From the NCBI RefSeq assembly GCF_020080045.1, contig NZ_CP083451.1, forward strand, positions 3,707,001 to 3,771,000: DNA of 64,000 nucleotides. The letters are read 5' to 3'. This stretch comes from Comamonas odontotermitis. Its GTDB lineage: Bacteria; Pseudomonadota; Gammaproteobacteria; Burkholderiales; Burkholderiaceae_C. The position numbers and the translations under genes are program-made. Each line of letters starts with the position of its first letter. Position 1 is the first letter of the stretch. The notes under the pieces are model-generated. The model saw only the letters and a list, made by a program, of their open reading frames with translations, was not told the DNA's origin and did not search any database. This document shows positions 19,385 through 28,777 of this stretch, one piece after another.

Positions 19385-20137
19385 TCAGGCCGGATTATCG
19401 ATGTCGATGAACTCGTGCACAACGCCCAGTTGCTGTGCCACCAGCGCTGCCACAGCCGGGGCTCCGTAGCGCTCGGTGGCATGGTGGCCACCGGCAAAAA
19501 AGCTCACACCAGTCTCGCGTGCCAGATGGGCCTGCGGTTCAGAGATTTCGCCGGTCAAAAAACCATCGGCACCGGCCGCGATGGCGGCCTCAAAAAAGCT
19601 TTGCGCCCCCCCGGTACACCAGGCCATGCGACGGATGGGGCGAGGGTTTTCGCTTGTCGCCAGCGTGACGGAGCGACCCAGGGCCTGTTGTATCTGCGCC
19701 GCAATCTGCTGTGCAGACGCTTCCGGGATGCTGCCGATAAAGCCGAGATCCTGCTCCCCGAAGCGCCCGTCTGCCTGCCAGCCCAGGTGCACGCCTAGCT
19801 GCGCGTTGTTGCCCAGTTCCGGATGGGCGTCGAGCGGCAGGTGGTAGGCAAACAGATTGATGTCGTGCTTGATCAGGCGCTCAATGCGCTGCTTCATCCA
19901 GCCGGTGATGCGCCCGTCATACCCGCGCCAGAACAGGCCATGGTGCACAAAGATGGCATCTGCCCCGGCGGCGATGGCCGCATCGATCAGCGCGCGCGAC
20001 GCGGTCACGCCGCTCACCAGCTTGCGGATCTCGGTCTTGCCCTCGACCTGCAGGCCGTTGGGGCCATAGTCCTTGAATCGTTCGGGTTGCAGCAGGGTAT
20101 TGAAGGCCTGCAGCATGTCTTGGCGGGTGGTCGTCAT
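19385..20137 (-). CDS. Nif3-like dinuclear metal centre protein
   Basis: This 250-residue protein belongs to the Nif3/YbgI family of toroidal hexamers that bind two metal ions per subunit. Visible ligand motifs are IFVHHGLFW near residue 60 and the C-terminal GHHATERYG segment. The N-terminal FKDYGPNGLQVEG is the family signature. The molecular function of the family is unresolved; a GTP cyclohydrolase I type 2 annotation is often transferred but is unproven. It is divergent from the AmiS/UreI-like gene. Confidence 0.9.
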   Translation of the reverse strand: MTTTRQDMLQAFNTLLQPERFKDYGPNGLQVEGKTEIRKLVSGVTASRALIDAAIAAGADAIFVHHGLFWRGYDGRITGWMKQRIERLIKHDINLFAYHLPLDAHPELGNNAQLGVHLGWQADGRFGEQDLGFIGSIPEASAQQIAAQIQQALGRSVTLATSENPRPIRRMAWCTGGAQSFFEAAIAAGADGFLTGEISEPQAHLARETGVSFFAGGHHATERYGAPAVAALVAQQLGVVHEFIDIDNPA

Positions 20138-20249
20138 GGCGCAATTGTCTCAGAAGGGAATTTCTCTTATGCCTGAAACACACGATAACCACCGCAGAGT
20201 GGCCATTACACTGGCGCGCCCTCCTCCTGCCCCTCCACCTGATTTCCCC

Positions 20250-20732
20250 ATGCTTGGCGTTGCACTTCTTTTCATCGGCGCGGTTCTGATCGTCAATGGC
20301 CTGTCGCTCGCTGGCCGCATCGCGCCCCGGGACACGGTGGCACTCAACCTGCTGGTGGGGCTGCTGGCACTCTTCACCAACCTGCTGGGGCTGGTGCGCG
20401 CAGGCGGCACGCCGGATTACCTTGCAAGCGCGGGCGGCCTGCTGTTCGCCTTTACCTACCTGTATGCGGCGGCCACCCACTGGTTTGGCCTCAAGGGCGA
20501 GGGGCTGGGTTGGTACAGCGGCTTCGTGGCCATCAGCGCCCTGGTTTTTGCTGCAGCGCAGCAGGACTGGCGCATGGCGACACTCTGGTTGCTATGGGCC
20601 AGCCTGTGGCTGCTCTTCTTCGTCTCCTTGGGCCTGGGCCGCCGCCTGCGCCTGCTGCCGCACTACACCGTTGCCTGCGGCGTGGGCACCTGCTGGGCGC
20701 CGGGTCTGCTCATGCTCACCGGCCGCTGGTAG
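20250..20732 (+). CDS. AmiS/UreI-type membrane protein
   Basis: This is a 160-residue protein with six predicted membrane helices, resembling the AmiS/UreI family of proton-gated urea or short-chain amide channels. The N-terminus LGVALLFIGAVLIVNGLSLAGRI and the LASAGGLLFAFTYLYAAATHWFGL segment fit that family. No urease or amidase gene is in the window, so the substrate is unknown. Start choice is uncertain: ATG 20250 matches the family N-terminus but has no ribosome-binding site, whereas ATG 20169 has AGAAGGGAA upstream and would add 27 residues. Its 3' end overlaps the convergent MFS gene by 17 nt. Confidence 0.8.
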   Translation: MLGVALLFIGAVLIVNGLSLAGRIAPRDTVALNLLVGLLALFTNLLGLVRAGGTPDYLASAGGLLFAFTYLYAAATHWFGLKGEGLGWYSGFVAISALVFAAAQQDWRMATLWLLWASLWLLFFVSLGLGRRLRLLPHYTVACGVGTCWAPGLLMLTGRW

Positions 20733-22044
20733 GCTTAGGTTGCCAGCCCGTGCTGGCCAGGGGCCAGAAACCCAGCACCGCGCCCAGAATGCCCATGGCT
20801 GCCACGTAGTGGGCAGGTGCCATCACATCGGTCTGCTGCCAGACGGAGACCAGCATGGGCGTGAGCCCGCCAAATACCGCGTAGGCCATGTTGTAGGCAA
20901 AGGACAGGCCGGTGAAGCGCACCGGCGCCGGGAAGGCGCGAACGCCCACCACTGGCAGCAGCGAGATGCTGCCCACAAAGAATCCCACCAGCGCATACGA
21001 CCACAACAGCGACGCATCGGTGCCCGGCAGGCCCAGGTAGAAAACATAGGCGGTAGCGCTCATGCCTAGCCAGCCCAGCATCATCACCACCCGGGTACCC
21101 AGGCGGTCGGACAGCCAGCCCCAGAACACGCATCCCAGCGTCAGGGTGACCGTGGCCAGCGCATTGGCCTTCATGGCCGAGGCCGGGTCAATGTGGAATA
21201 CCTTCTGCAGATAGGCAGGGGTGAACAGCACCACCACCACGATGGCAGTGGACAGCACCCAGGTCATCAACGCCACCAGCACGCAGGCCGCGCGGTGCTC
21301 GCGCAGAATGGTCTTGATCGGCAACTCGCGCCCGGCTTCCTTGCGTGCCTGGAGTTCCTGAAATACCGGCGTCTCGTGCAGAAAGCGGCGCAGGTACACC
21401 GACACCAGGCCGAAGACACCGCCCAGAATGAACGGGATGCGCCAAGCCCAGTCGTGGATCTCGGTGGCGCTGTAGCTGCTGTTGAGCCACACGCCAATGA
21501 TGGAGCCCAGGAAAATACCGCCGGTGATGCCGGAAGTGAGTGCGCCAATGGCAAAACCATAGTGCCGCGCCGGTGCGTGCTCGGCCACGAACACCCAGGC
21601 GCCCGGCATCTCGCCGCCAATGGCTGCACCCTGCAGCACGCGCATCAGCAAGAGCAGCAAGGGCGCGGCAATGCCGATGGAGGCATAGGTGGGTAACATG
21701 CCAATCACCAGCGTGGGCACCGCCATCAAAAAGATCGACAGCGTGAACATTTTTTTGCGACCTAGGATGTCACCGAAGTGCGCAATCAGGATGCCGCCCA
21801 ATGGCCGCGCCAGATAGCCGGCGGCAAAGATGCCCAGGGTCTGCAGCTGGCGCAGCCAGTCAGGCATTTCGGCCGGGAAGAACAGCGTACCGATCACGTT
21901 GGCAAAAAAGACGAACACCACGAAGTCGTAGAACTCCAGGGTGCCGCCCAGGGCGGAGAGGCCCAGGGTCTTGTAGTCGCCGCGCGTCAACGCGCGGGCA
22001 GGCGCTGCAGCGGCAGCGCCTTGGGGGAAGGTTTGCGAAGTCAT
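20716..22044 (-). CDS. MFS transporter, metabolite:proton symporter type
   Basis: This 442-residue carrier has 12 hydrophobic helices and belongs to the ProP/ShiA/KgtP-like branch of the major facilitator superfamily. Conserved features are the early LGGTLEFYDFVVFVFFA helix, the loop 2-3 motif ARPLGGILIAHFGDILGRKKMF, and the GGEMPGAWVFVAEHAP segment of helix 5. This branch imports organic acids, osmolytes or shikimate with protons. The exact substrate cannot be told. It diverges from the DegS/DegQ-like protease with a 370-nt gap. Confidence 0.9.
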   Translation of the reverse strand: MTSQTFPQGAAAAAPARALTRGDYKTLGLSALGGTLEFYDFVVFVFFANVIGTLFFPAEMPDWLRQLQTLGIFAAGYLARPLGGILIAHFGDILGRKKMFTLSIFLMAVPTLVIGMLPTYASIGIAAPLLLLLMRVLQGAAIGGEMPGAWVFVAEHAPARHYGFAIGALTSGITGGIFLGSIIGVWLNSSYSATEIHDWAWRIPFILGGVFGLVSVYLRRFLHETPVFQELQARKEAGRELPIKTILREHRAACVLVALMTWVLSTAIVVVVLFTPAYLQKVFHIDPASAMKANALATVTLTLGCVFWGWLSDRLGTRVVMMLGWLGMSATAYVFYLGLPGTDASLLWSYALVGFFVGSISLLPVVGVRAFPAPVRFTGLSFAYNMAYAVFGGLTPMLVSVWQQTDVMAPAHYVAAMGILGAVLGFWPLASTGWQPKPTSGR

Positions 22045-22414
22045 GTGTCCTCTAGCTTTCAGAAGACAGCGCGGTGCAATGCGGCGCAGTTATGAGCGCA
22101 ATCACCGGGTTCGGGATCGCCGGGGTACGGGATCGTGGCAGGCAAGCCTGGAGGATGGCCAGTTCGCGAGGAACCGCAATGTGCAGGAAAGGCGCAGTCA
22201 AAACGACAATTTTAGGTATAAACCCTTGCAACAATCACCGCCCGGGCACCCACCAACCATCGCCATCAGCGATGCCCGCAGCCTCCGTGCACGATACAAA
22301 GGGGTGGCGCAGCCGCAAAAGCAGAGGCGTCCGGACACGAATGACATAATCACCCCATGCGGGGCCGCCATTGGTGCGCTCCAGACCCATGGCATCCTCT
22401 TCCCTTTCGCCTCT
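22045..22414. other. Divergent intergenic region with no gene
   Basis: The region is 370 nt between the MFS carrier start (minus) and the protease start (plus). The only promoter-like stretch I see is an AT-rich ACAATTTTAGGTATAAAC near 22205-22222, which could serve the plus-strand protease. No stable hairpin, RNA gene or coding sequence with family features was recognised. Confidence 0.4.
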
Positions 22415-23587
22415 ATGAAACGCCTCTGGCTTCTGTTTACCCAGGTAGTCACCGTACTGCTTGGCATCTATTTCGTCGTGGCTACCCTGCAGCCCAGCTG
22501 GCTGCAGCGCAATAAAAATGTGCGCAGCAATGCGGGTATTGCCCTGATTGAAGCGCCCAAGGACGACAGCACCCATGCCGCAGTCGCCACCAGCAGTTTC
22601 AGCCCCGCAGCCAAGAAGGCCGCCCCTGCCGTGGTCAGCATCAATACCAGCACCGAGGTCCGCCATCCGCGTGCCAACGATCCGTGGTTTCAGTTCTTCT
22701 TCGGCGACCAGGGCGTACAGAACCAGGCAGGCCTGGGCAGCGGCGTCATCATCAGCCCCGATGGCTATGTGCTGACCAACAACCATGTGGTGGAAGCAGC
22801 CGACGACATCGAAGTGACCCTGACCGACGGCCGCAAATCCAAGGCCCAGGTGATTGGCACCGATCCGGAGACCGATCTGGCCATTCTCAAGATCACGCTG
22901 GACAAGCTGCCCGTGATCGTGCTGGGCAATTCGGAATCGGTCGAAGTCGGTGACCAGGTGCTGGCCATCGGCAACCCCTTCGGCGTAGGCCAGACGGTCA
23001 CCAGCGGCATCATCAGCGCACTGGGCAGGAGCGAGTTGGGCATCAACACCTTCGAGAACTTCATCCAGACCGATGCCGCCATCAACCCGGGCAACTCCGG
23101 CGGCGCGCTGGTCGATGTGAATGGCAACCTCGTGGGAATCAACACCGCCATCTATTCGCGCTCGGGCGGCAGCATGGGCATCGGCTTTGCCATCCCTGTG
23201 GCCATTGCCAAGAACGTGCTCGACAGCATCGTGCGTGACGGCAAGGTGACGCGCGGCTGGATCGGTGTGGAACCCAACGACCTGACGCCCGAGCTGGCAG
23301 AGACTTTTGGCGTGAAAGCCGACGAGGGTGTGATCATCACCGGCGTGCTGCAGAATGGCCCGGCAGCCCAGGCAGGCATCCGCCCCGGTGATGTGATCAC
23401 CCAGGTGGGTGAAAAGCCCGTGCGCCATGTGCAAGAGCTTTTGACCGCCGTGGCCGGCCTGATGCCCGGCACCGAAGCGCAGATGCAGATCCGCCGCAAC
23501 GAAAGCAGCCTGACCATCCGCATCACGCCGGATACCCGCCCCGCCAGCGGGCGCGCCGTGCCGCAGATGCCTCAGGGGCGACGCTGA
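22415..23587 (+). CDS. Membrane-anchored HtrA-type serine protease (DegS/DegQ-like)
   Basis: This trypsin-like periplasmic protease probably acts in envelope quality control or in regulated proteolysis of an anti-sigma factor. The 390-residue protein begins with a single uncleaved-looking membrane helix (residues 4-25). The catalytic triad is His124 (TNNHVVE), Asp154 (DPETDLA) and Ser228 (GNSGGAL). One PDZ domain follows (about residues 275-370). A single PDZ domain plus an N-terminal anchor is the DegS layout, rather than DegP with two. The frame is open further upstream to 22043, but ATG 22415 puts the anchor at the N-terminus. It converges on tatC. Confidence 0.92.
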   Translation: MKRLWLLFTQVVTVLLGIYFVVATLQPSWLQRNKNVRSNAGIALIEAPKDDSTHAAVATSSFSPAAKKAAPAVVSINTSTEVRHPRANDPWFQFFFGDQGVQNQAGLGSGVIISPDGYVLTNNHVVEAADDIEVTLTDGRKSKAQVIGTDPETDLAILKITLDKLPVIVLGNSESVEVGDQVLAIGNPFGVGQTVTSGIISALGRSELGINTFENFIQTDAAINPGNSGGALVDVNGNLVGINTAIYSRSGGSMGIGFAIPVAIAKNVLDSIVRDGKVTRGWIGVEPNDLTPELAETFGVKADEGVIITGVLQNGPAAQAGIRPGDVITQVGEKPVRHVQELLTAVAGLMPGTEAQMQIRRNESSLTIRITPDTRPASGRAVPQMPQGRR

Positions 23588-23798
23588 ACCGCTGCCTGCA
23601 GGAGCAGACACCCAGGTCTGGCAGAGCCCCATGCCCGGCATTTCAGCAAACATCGCTTGCTGAAATGCCTCTGCCCACGGTCAAGAAACATCGTTGAAAT
23701 TCAATGACATCAAGCGCATGAAGCTCTTCTTTTCGTAGCAGACTTCAACCAAAAACGCCAAAACTCCCCCACTACGGCGAGCATCGGCAAAAACAAAG

Positions 23799-23834
23799 AA
23801 AGCCCCGTGCTGGAAAGCAGCCGGGGCTTTTTTT
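23799..23834. terminator. Bidirectional intrinsic terminator (protease gene / tatC)
   Basis: A 9-bp stem AAAGCCCCG/CGGGGCTTT (23799-23807, 23822-23830) has an inner TGCT/AGCA pairing. It is followed by a T run on the plus strand and TTTCTTTG on the minus strand. It lies between the convergent protease gene and tatC. Confidence 0.85.
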
Positions 23835-23877
23835 CTGCTCTTGAGACCCGTAAGCAGGCCATCGCATCTGCAGCCGC

Positions 23878-24672
23878 TCAGGCTGCGCTGTTGGTGTCCG
23901 CCTCTTCGTCCTTCTTTGGCGCGTTGCGCGAGAACCAGGTTGCGCCCCAGATGCCAATCTCATACAGAATGCACATGGGCACCGCCAGCGAGATCTGTGA
24001 GAGCACATCGGGCGGCGTCACCACAGCGGCAATGATGAAGGCCAGCACGATGAAGTAGCCGCGGAAGGACTTGAGCTTGTCGATTTCGACAATGCCCAGG
24101 CGCACCAGCAGGATCACGACAATCGGCACCTGAAACGCCAGGCCGAAAGCCAGATACAGCGACAGAATGGCTTCGACGTAAGAGGCGATATCGGGCGTTG
24201 CGGCCACGCTTGACGGCGTGAAATGCTGGATGAAGCCGAACATGCGGTCCAGCACGAACAATTGCACGAAGGCAATGCCAGCGTAGGCCAGCAGGCTGCC
24301 AAAAAATATCAGTGGCAGTGCAAAGCGCTTTTCATGGCTGTAGAGCCCGGGCGCCACAAAGGCCCACAGTTGGTACATGATCCAGGGCAGGGCCAGCAGC
24401 ACCGCCGCCATCCCCAGCACCTTGAGCGGCACGATGAACGGCGAAAACACGCCGACGGCAATCAGCTTGGCGTCAGGCGGCATGTGCGCCTTGATGGGGT
24501 GGGCGATGAAGTTCATCAGCCCATCGGGGCCAGGCCAGATGGCCAGCAGGATCAAGGCCACGACAATGCCGCCGATGCTGTAGACCAGGCGGTTGCGCAG
24601 CTCCATCAGGTGCTGCACGAAGGGCTGCTCGGTGCCGGCCAGTTCGTCTTCTTGGGAGGGAGTTTCGGACAT
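23878..24672 (-). CDS. tatC: Twin-arginine translocase subunit TatC
   Basis: TatC is the polytopic receptor that recognises twin-arginine signal peptides. The 264-residue protein has six membrane helices. The conserved cytoplasmic N-terminus carries FVQHLMELRNRLVYSI, and the first periplasmic loop is followed by the conserved WAFVAPGLYSHEKRFALP segment. It is the last gene of the HIT-tatA-tatB-tatC run that in betaproteobacteria follows the his operon. Confidence 0.97.
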   Translation of the reverse strand: MSETPSQEDELAGTEQPFVQHLMELRNRLVYSIGGIVVALILLAIWPGPDGLMNFIAHPIKAHMPPDAKLIAVGVFSPFIVPLKVLGMAAVLLALPWIMYQLWAFVAPGLYSHEKRFALPLIFFGSLLAYAGIAFVQLFVLDRMFGFIQHFTPSSVAATPDIASYVEAILSLYLAFGLAFQVPIVVILLVRLGIVEIDKLKSFRGYFIVLAFIIAAVVTPPDVLSQISLAVPMCILYEIGIWGATWFSRNAPKKDEEADTNSAA

Positions 24673-24746
24673 GGAAAAATTCTTGTGAACAGGTGCCTGC
24701 CGTCAGTTGCGGGCGGACGCGAGGCCGCTACCCTGCATTCTCCGCA

Positions 24747-25283
24747 TCACGCCTTGGGACCGCGCGACTTGGGCCGGAAACGGGCGACCCGGGCTGCCCC
24801 TGATTGCACGTGGGTGCGCACGCCTGCGCGGTGCTTGTACCACTGGGGCGTCGCGCCACGTTTGACGCGCCAGTTCTTGCGCGGGTGCTGGTACACCGGA
24901 GAGACGGACGAAGCCGTACTGCCATAGCTCTCGGCATAGGGGTCTGCGGTGTAGAAGTTGTCTTCGCCGGTCGACGACTCCCCCGACAGTGCGCCCTTGA
25001 CGCCATGCGCCTCGTCGTTCAGGTTCTTTTCGAAATCGGAGGCATTGGTGCGGATCGTGCTTTCCACATCGCGCGCTGCCGATTCGACGCTGTCCTTCAT
25101 CTTGCGCAGCTCGTCGAGTTCCATCGAGCGGTTGACCTCGGCCTTCACGTCATTGACATAGCGCTGCGCCTTGCCCAGCAAGGTGCCAACCGTGCGGGCC
25201 ACGCGCGGCAGTTTTTCGGGGCCGATCACGATCAGTGCCACCGCACCGATCAAGGCCATTTTGGAGATACCGAGATCAAACAT
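24747..25283 (-). CDS. tatB: Twin-arginine translocase subunit TatB
   Basis: TatB forms the substrate-binding complex with TatC. The 178-residue protein has a short N-terminal membrane helix ([25 protein letters not shown]), the PEKLP hinge, an amphipathic helix and a long, charged, probably disordered C-terminal tail. Its size and the tail distinguish it from TatA. It lies between tatA and tatC with gaps of about 75 nt. Confidence 0.95.
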   Translation of the reverse strand: MFDLGISKMALIGAVALIVIGPEKLPRVARTVGTLLGKAQRYVNDVKAEVNRSMELDELRKMKDSVESAARDVESTIRTNASDFEKNLNDEAHGVKGALSGESSTGEDNFYTADPYAESYGSTASSVSPVYQHPRKNWRVKRGATPQWYKHRAGVRTHVQSGAARVARFRPKSRGPKA

Positions 25284-25361
25284 TCCAGTCCCAACGATGG
25301 CAGGCCAGCGACAGCGACCGCACGGGCATGGCCAGCACGGTCGTCACGGGCATGCGGCGCA

Positions 25362-25610
25362 TCAGCCCTTGTTCTTGGCTTCGACGTCGATCGTGGTCTT
25401 GTCTGCCACGGGAGTCTGGCCCACCTGCTGCTGAGCCGTAGTGGTAGATGCTGGGGCAGCGGCGCTTTCGTTGCCGTCCTTGATGCCATCCTTGAAGCCC
25501 TTGACGGCACCGCCCAGGTCCGAGCCAATGTTCTTGAGCTTTTTGGTGCCAAACACCAGCACCACGATGGCCAGAACGATCAGCCAATGCCAAATAGAAA
25601 AGGAACCCAT
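25362..25610 (-). CDS. tatA: Twin-arginine translocase subunit TatA
   Basis: TatA is the multimeric pore-forming component of the Tat system. The 82-residue protein has the typical N-terminal helix ([21 protein letters not shown]), the [14 protein letters not shown] hinge and amphipathic helix, and a polar tail. It is preceded by a HIT-family gene and followed by tatB. Confidence 0.96.
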   Translation of the reverse strand: MGSFSIWHWLIVLAIVVLVFGTKKLKNIGSDLGGAVKGFKDGIKDGNESAAAPASTTTAQQQVGQTPVADKTTIDVEAKNKG

Positions 25611-25705
25611 GAATTTCTCCTTGCGAATGCAAACATTTTAGACGCCCCGGGCGCCTGCAAGTTTCGTAATACTGTCACGCAGCGCGGTATTAACTCAAGC
25701 TGGAA

Positions 25706-26071
25706 TCAACCTTTGCGCCAGGGACGGGCGCCGCCCAGGATGTGGATGTGCAGGTGGTGCACTTCCTGGCCACCCTCTTCGCCCGTATTCACCATGAGGC
25801 GAAAGCCGCCTTCGGGATAAGGGTTGCAGCCATTGGCCCGGGCCAGCTCGGGCGCCTTGACCATCATGCAACCCAGGAGGGGCGCATCCTCGGCAGTCAC
25901 CTGGGCCATCGACGGGATATGGCGCTTGGGCACCATCAGCAAATGCACGGGTGCGGACGGGTGGATGTCCTTGAAGACCAGCATGTCCTCGTCTTCATAC
26001 ACCTTGCTCGAAGGGATATCGCCCGCGATGATTTTGCAGAAAATGCAGTTTGGATCGTGCATAAGATTCAT
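25706..26071 (-). CDS. HIT-family nucleotide-binding protein (HinT-like)
   Basis: This is a histidine-triad protein expected to hydrolyse nucleoside phosphoramidates or bind purine nucleotides. The 121-residue product has the CIFCKII opening with two cysteines of a zinc site and the triad HHLHIHILGG near the C-terminus. Two in-frame starts are plausible, ATG 26071 and ATG 26062; the longer frame reaching 26203 is not supported by the family length. It sits at the his-tat junction, where HIT genes are common in betaproteobacteria. Confidence 0.92.
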   Translation of the reverse strand: MNLMHDPNCIFCKIIAGDIPSSKVYEDEDMLVFKDIHPSAPVHLLMVPKRHIPSMAQVTAEDAPLLGCMMVKAPELARANGCNPYPEGGFRLMVNTGEEGGQEVHHLHIHILGGARPWRKG

Positions 26072-26171
26072 GAGTAAAAAGATGCCTTGGTGCGCATCCA
26101 CTGTGCGCATGCAGCTATACCAAGCATAGCGCAATCGGCCTGCTGCACCCGCAGCACGGGCGACAGCGCCA

Positions 26172-27284
26172 TTACACCTTGAAGCCCGAGCGCACGCCAA
26201 CATCGGCGCGGTGGCGCTTGAGCCAGGCGAGGCCCGATTCGCGCCCCTTGTCCATCAGCTCGCGCACAAAGGCCATGTCGGAGCGGTTCTTGCTCGATGC
26301 CCCATAGGCCTTGAGCACCTTGCCGCCATCCACATGGTGCATCAGCATGTATTTGTAGCGCTCGGAATCGAGCTTGCCCTCTTCCAGCAGACGGCGCACA
26401 AAGCCCATGGCACGCAACTCGGCCAGCAGGCTGGCGTTGAATGTGATCTCATTGATGCGATCCATGATTTCCTGCGCGTTGGACGGCACCTCGTCATACT
26501 CGATCGGGTTGAGCTGCACCAGCAGCACATCGCTGTTGCCCGTCTGGTAGATCAGCGGATAGAGCAGCGGATTGCCGGAATAGCCACCGTCCCAGTAGAA
26601 CTGGTCACCCACCTCAACCGCCTTGTACAGCATGGGCAGGCAGGCGGATGCCATCACTGCGTCTGCCGAAAGCCGCTTGCCGCTGAAGACTTCGCCCTTG
26701 CCGGTGCGAACATTGGTGGCGCAGACGAAGACGCGCGGCGCGCTCTTGCCCTGCTCCTGCTGCAGAAAGTCGAAATCCACCACGCGCTCCAGCAGGCGGC
26801 GCAGCGGATTGATATCGAGCGGGTTGGTCTGGTAGGGCGAGAACCACTGGCTCATCATGTCCATGATGGCCTTGCCCGCCGCAGGCACGCCCGCCATCAG
26901 GCTGCCCATGGTGCCCACGCCTTCCCAGAACTGACGCAGGCTGGCCCGAGCGGCTTCACAGCCCGCTTCATGGGCTTCGCGCCTGTCCTTGATTTCGACG
27001 GCCGCGCGGCCATAGCCGTAGGCCATCACCACCGCATTCATGGCCCCGGCACTGGTGCCGCTGACACCTTCAAACCACAGGCTGCGCTCTTCCAACAGGG
27101 CGTCCAGCACCCCCCAGGTGAAAGCGCCGTGCGAGCCGCCGCCCTGCAGCGCCAGGCTGATGGGCGGCGTATTCTCGTCAACGCCCTTGGACCGTGCAAG
27201 CCGCGTGCGCTGCGGCGCAGTTCCACCCGCCTCAGCCGCCTGCGGGGACAGCGCGCCGTCTGCCGGCTCGATGTGGTTAGCCAT
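26172..27284 (-). CDS. Patatin-like phospholipase
   Basis: This 370-residue protein is a predicted Ser-Asp dyad lipid acyl hydrolase. The oxyanion loop is GGGSHG (residues 48-53), the nucleophile elbow GTSAG has Ser78, and the DGG motif containing the catalytic Asp is in YWDGGYSGNPLLY. No signal peptide is seen, so it may be cytoplasmic or secreted by another route. It overlaps the preceding membrane-protein gene by 8 nt, so it belongs to the hisI-hisE transcription unit. Its relation to histidine synthesis or to Tat is not known. Confidence 0.9.
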   Translation of the reverse strand: MANHIEPADGALSPQAAEAGGTAPQRTRLARSKGVDENTPPISLALQGGGSHGAFTWGVLDALLEERSLWFEGVSGTSAGAMNAVVMAYGYGRAAVEIKDRREAHEAGCEAARASLRQFWEGVGTMGSLMAGVPAAGKAIMDMMSQWFSPYQTNPLDINPLRRLLERVVDFDFLQQEQGKSAPRVFVCATNVRTGKGEVFSGKRLSADAVMASACLPMLYKAVEVGDQFYWDGGYSGNPLLYPLIYQTGNSDVLLVQLNPIEYDEVPSNAQEIMDRINEITFNASLLAELRAMGFVRRLLEEGKLDSERYKYMLMHHVDGGKVLKAYGASSKNRSDMAFVRELMDKGRESGLAWLKRHRADVGVRSGFKV

Positions 27285-27666
27285 GGACGGCCTGGTCCTT
27301 GTTCATGGCGACCATGCCGCGCACGATGCGGTAGAGGAACCAGATCGAGATGATGGTCCAGGCGATCCATCCCGGCACCAGAAAGAATATCCACAGCGGT
27401 GCAGTCACTACATACAGGATGCCCGCCCAGATCACACTGCGGATGCGCCAGGAAAAATGGCTCTCCTGCCAGGTACCCCTGGCATCGCCACGCTTGACCA
27501 GATCGATCACCAGCGCCACGACGAGCAGGAACACGCTGACCTGCGCGCTTGGCACCACCGCAGCCACGGCCACGATCAGGTGCAGAAAATAGCTCACCCA
27601 ACCCCAGGTTTTCAGGCTTTCCATTTCAGCCGCATCCACGGCTTTGACTTCGATCACATCACTCAT
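27277..27666 (-). CDS. Small integral membrane protein (DUF4870-like)
   Basis: This 129-residue protein has three or four hydrophobic helices: [59 protein letters not shown] and [11 protein letters not shown]. Its layout resembles the DUF4870/YidH-type small membrane proteins. The start overlaps the hisE stop in an ATGA, and its end overlaps the patatin start, so the three are translationally coupled. The family role is unknown. Similar small membrane proteins are often found next to hisE/hisI in betaproteobacteria. Confidence 0.82.
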   Translation of the reverse strand: MSDVIEVKAVDAAEMESLKTWGWVSYFLHLIVAVAAVVPSAQVSVFLLVVALVIDLVKRGDARGTWQESHFSWRIRSVIWAGILYVVTAPLWIFFLVPGWIAWTIISIWFLYRIVRGMVAMNKDQAVHG

Positions 27667-28067
27667 GGAACACTCCCTTCTTCGGCTTCACGACTCTTGA
27701 CCTTGCGCATGGCCTTTTCTTCCAGGCCACTCAAGCCTTCGCGGCGCACCAGCTCATTGACCACATCCTGCGGGCTGAGGCCATAGTGGGCCAGCGCCAC
27801 CATGGTATGAAACCACAGATCGGCCACTTCGTACACCAGCTTGGCAGCGGGTGCGCCGTGGTCGACATCCTTGGCGGCCATCACGACTTCGGTGGCCTCT
27901 TCGCCCACTTTCTTCAGAAATGCATCCGGCCCCTTGTGCAGCAGGCGTGCCACGTAGCTGGACTCCGGATCGCCGCCATTGGCGGGCTTGCGCGACTCCA
28001 GCAGCTCCGCCAGGCGCATCAGCGCATCGGTTGCAGGCAGGGCAGAGGAAGAATTCTTGTCGGTCAT
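27663..28067 (-). CDS. hisE: Phosphoribosyl-ATP diphosphatase HisE
   Basis: HisE removes pyrophosphate from phosphoribosyl-ATP, the second step of histidine synthesis. The 134-residue protein has the helical MazG-like core with [31 protein letters not shown] and the metal-binding E..D residues of [18 protein letters not shown]. It is separate from hisI, 66 nt downstream of it. The fused HisIE form of enterobacteria is not used here. Confidence 0.96.
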   Translation of the reverse strand: MTDKNSSSALPATDALMRLAELLESRKPANGGDPESSYVARLLHKGPDAFLKKVGEEATEVVMAAKDVDHGAPAAKLVYEVADLWFHTMVALAHYGLSPQDVVNELVRREGLSGLEEKAMRKVKSREAEEGSVP

Positions 28068-28133
28068 AACAGCAATGTATTTCGCCCTGCCCCTATGGCA
28101 AAGGCTTCGGGCCAGGGCTTTGGGCCATGGCCC

Positions 28134-28523
28134 TTATTTATAGATGGATTCAGGATCTTTCAAGACCGGATCGACCGGTTGCCACTGGCCTTCGCGCAGT
28201 ACGCTGTAGAAACAGCTGTGACGGCCCGTGTGGCAGGCAATGCCCGGCTCGTGGCCGGTTTGCGTCACGGTCAGGAGGACCACATCATTGTCGCAGTCGA
28301 TGCGAATCTCGTGCACCTGCTGCACGTGGCCAGACTCCTCGCCCTTGAACCACAGCTTGCCACGCGAGCGGCTGAAGTACACCGCCCGCTGCAGCTCTGC
28401 CGTCTTCTGCAGCGCCTCGCGGTTCATCCAGGCAAACATCAGGACATCGCCCGAGCCTTTTTCCTGCGCAATGACGGGCACCAGACCCTGCGCATCCCAC
28501 TTTATGTCGTCTAGCCAAGTCAT
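28134..28523 (-). CDS. hisI: Phosphoribosyl-AMP cyclohydrolase HisI
   Basis: HisI opens the adenine ring of phosphoribosyl-AMP, the third step of histidine synthesis. The 129-residue protein has the conserved [32 protein letters not shown] and [11 protein letters not shown] segments and the zinc-binding cysteines in the C-terminal [13 protein letters not shown] motif. It heads the hisI-hisE unit. It is separated from hisF by the 6.1-kb surface-protein gene and two terminators, so it must have its own promoter. Confidence 0.96.
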   Translation of the reverse strand: MTWLDDIKWDAQGLVPVIAQEKGSGDVLMFAWMNREALQKTAELQRAVYFSRSRGKLWFKGEESGHVQQVHEIRIDCDNDVVLLTVTQTGHEPGIACHTGRHSCFYSVLREGQWQPVDPVLKDPESIYK

Positions 28524-28715
28524 GTGGCGATTGTCGGCGATCTGCGATACCCCCTGAACCCGCCAAACGATGTCCCTGGTATTGAATTTTTTATAAAAAA
28601 GTGAGCAACCCGTGGTTACTGGGTATCAGATAGCATGCTTTTTCTATCCAAAGTCCTTACAGAGAATACGCCACATGCTCCCCTTTTGGAAGCACGCAAG
28701 GAATCCGCACCGCCC

Positions 28716-28752
28716 AAAGAAAAGAGGCTGGCGCACTACACGCCAGCCTCTT
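28716..28752 (-). terminator. Intrinsic terminator of the giant surface-protein gene
   Basis: A 12-bp stem AAGAGGCTGGCG/CGCCAGCCTCTT (28722-28733, 28741-28752) has a 7-nt loop and is followed on the minus strand by TTCTTT. It lies 26 nt after the stop of the 2031-residue protein gene and isolates hisI from it. Confidence 0.85.
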
Positions 28753-28777
28753 GAGCTCCTCCAACGCCTGCTGCGTC

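Noticed and set aside
22235..23653. 472-codon minus-strand frame opposite the protease gene
   Set aside because: It is a shadow of the HtrA-type protease. It has no domain signature, and the catalytic triad is in the plus-strand frame.
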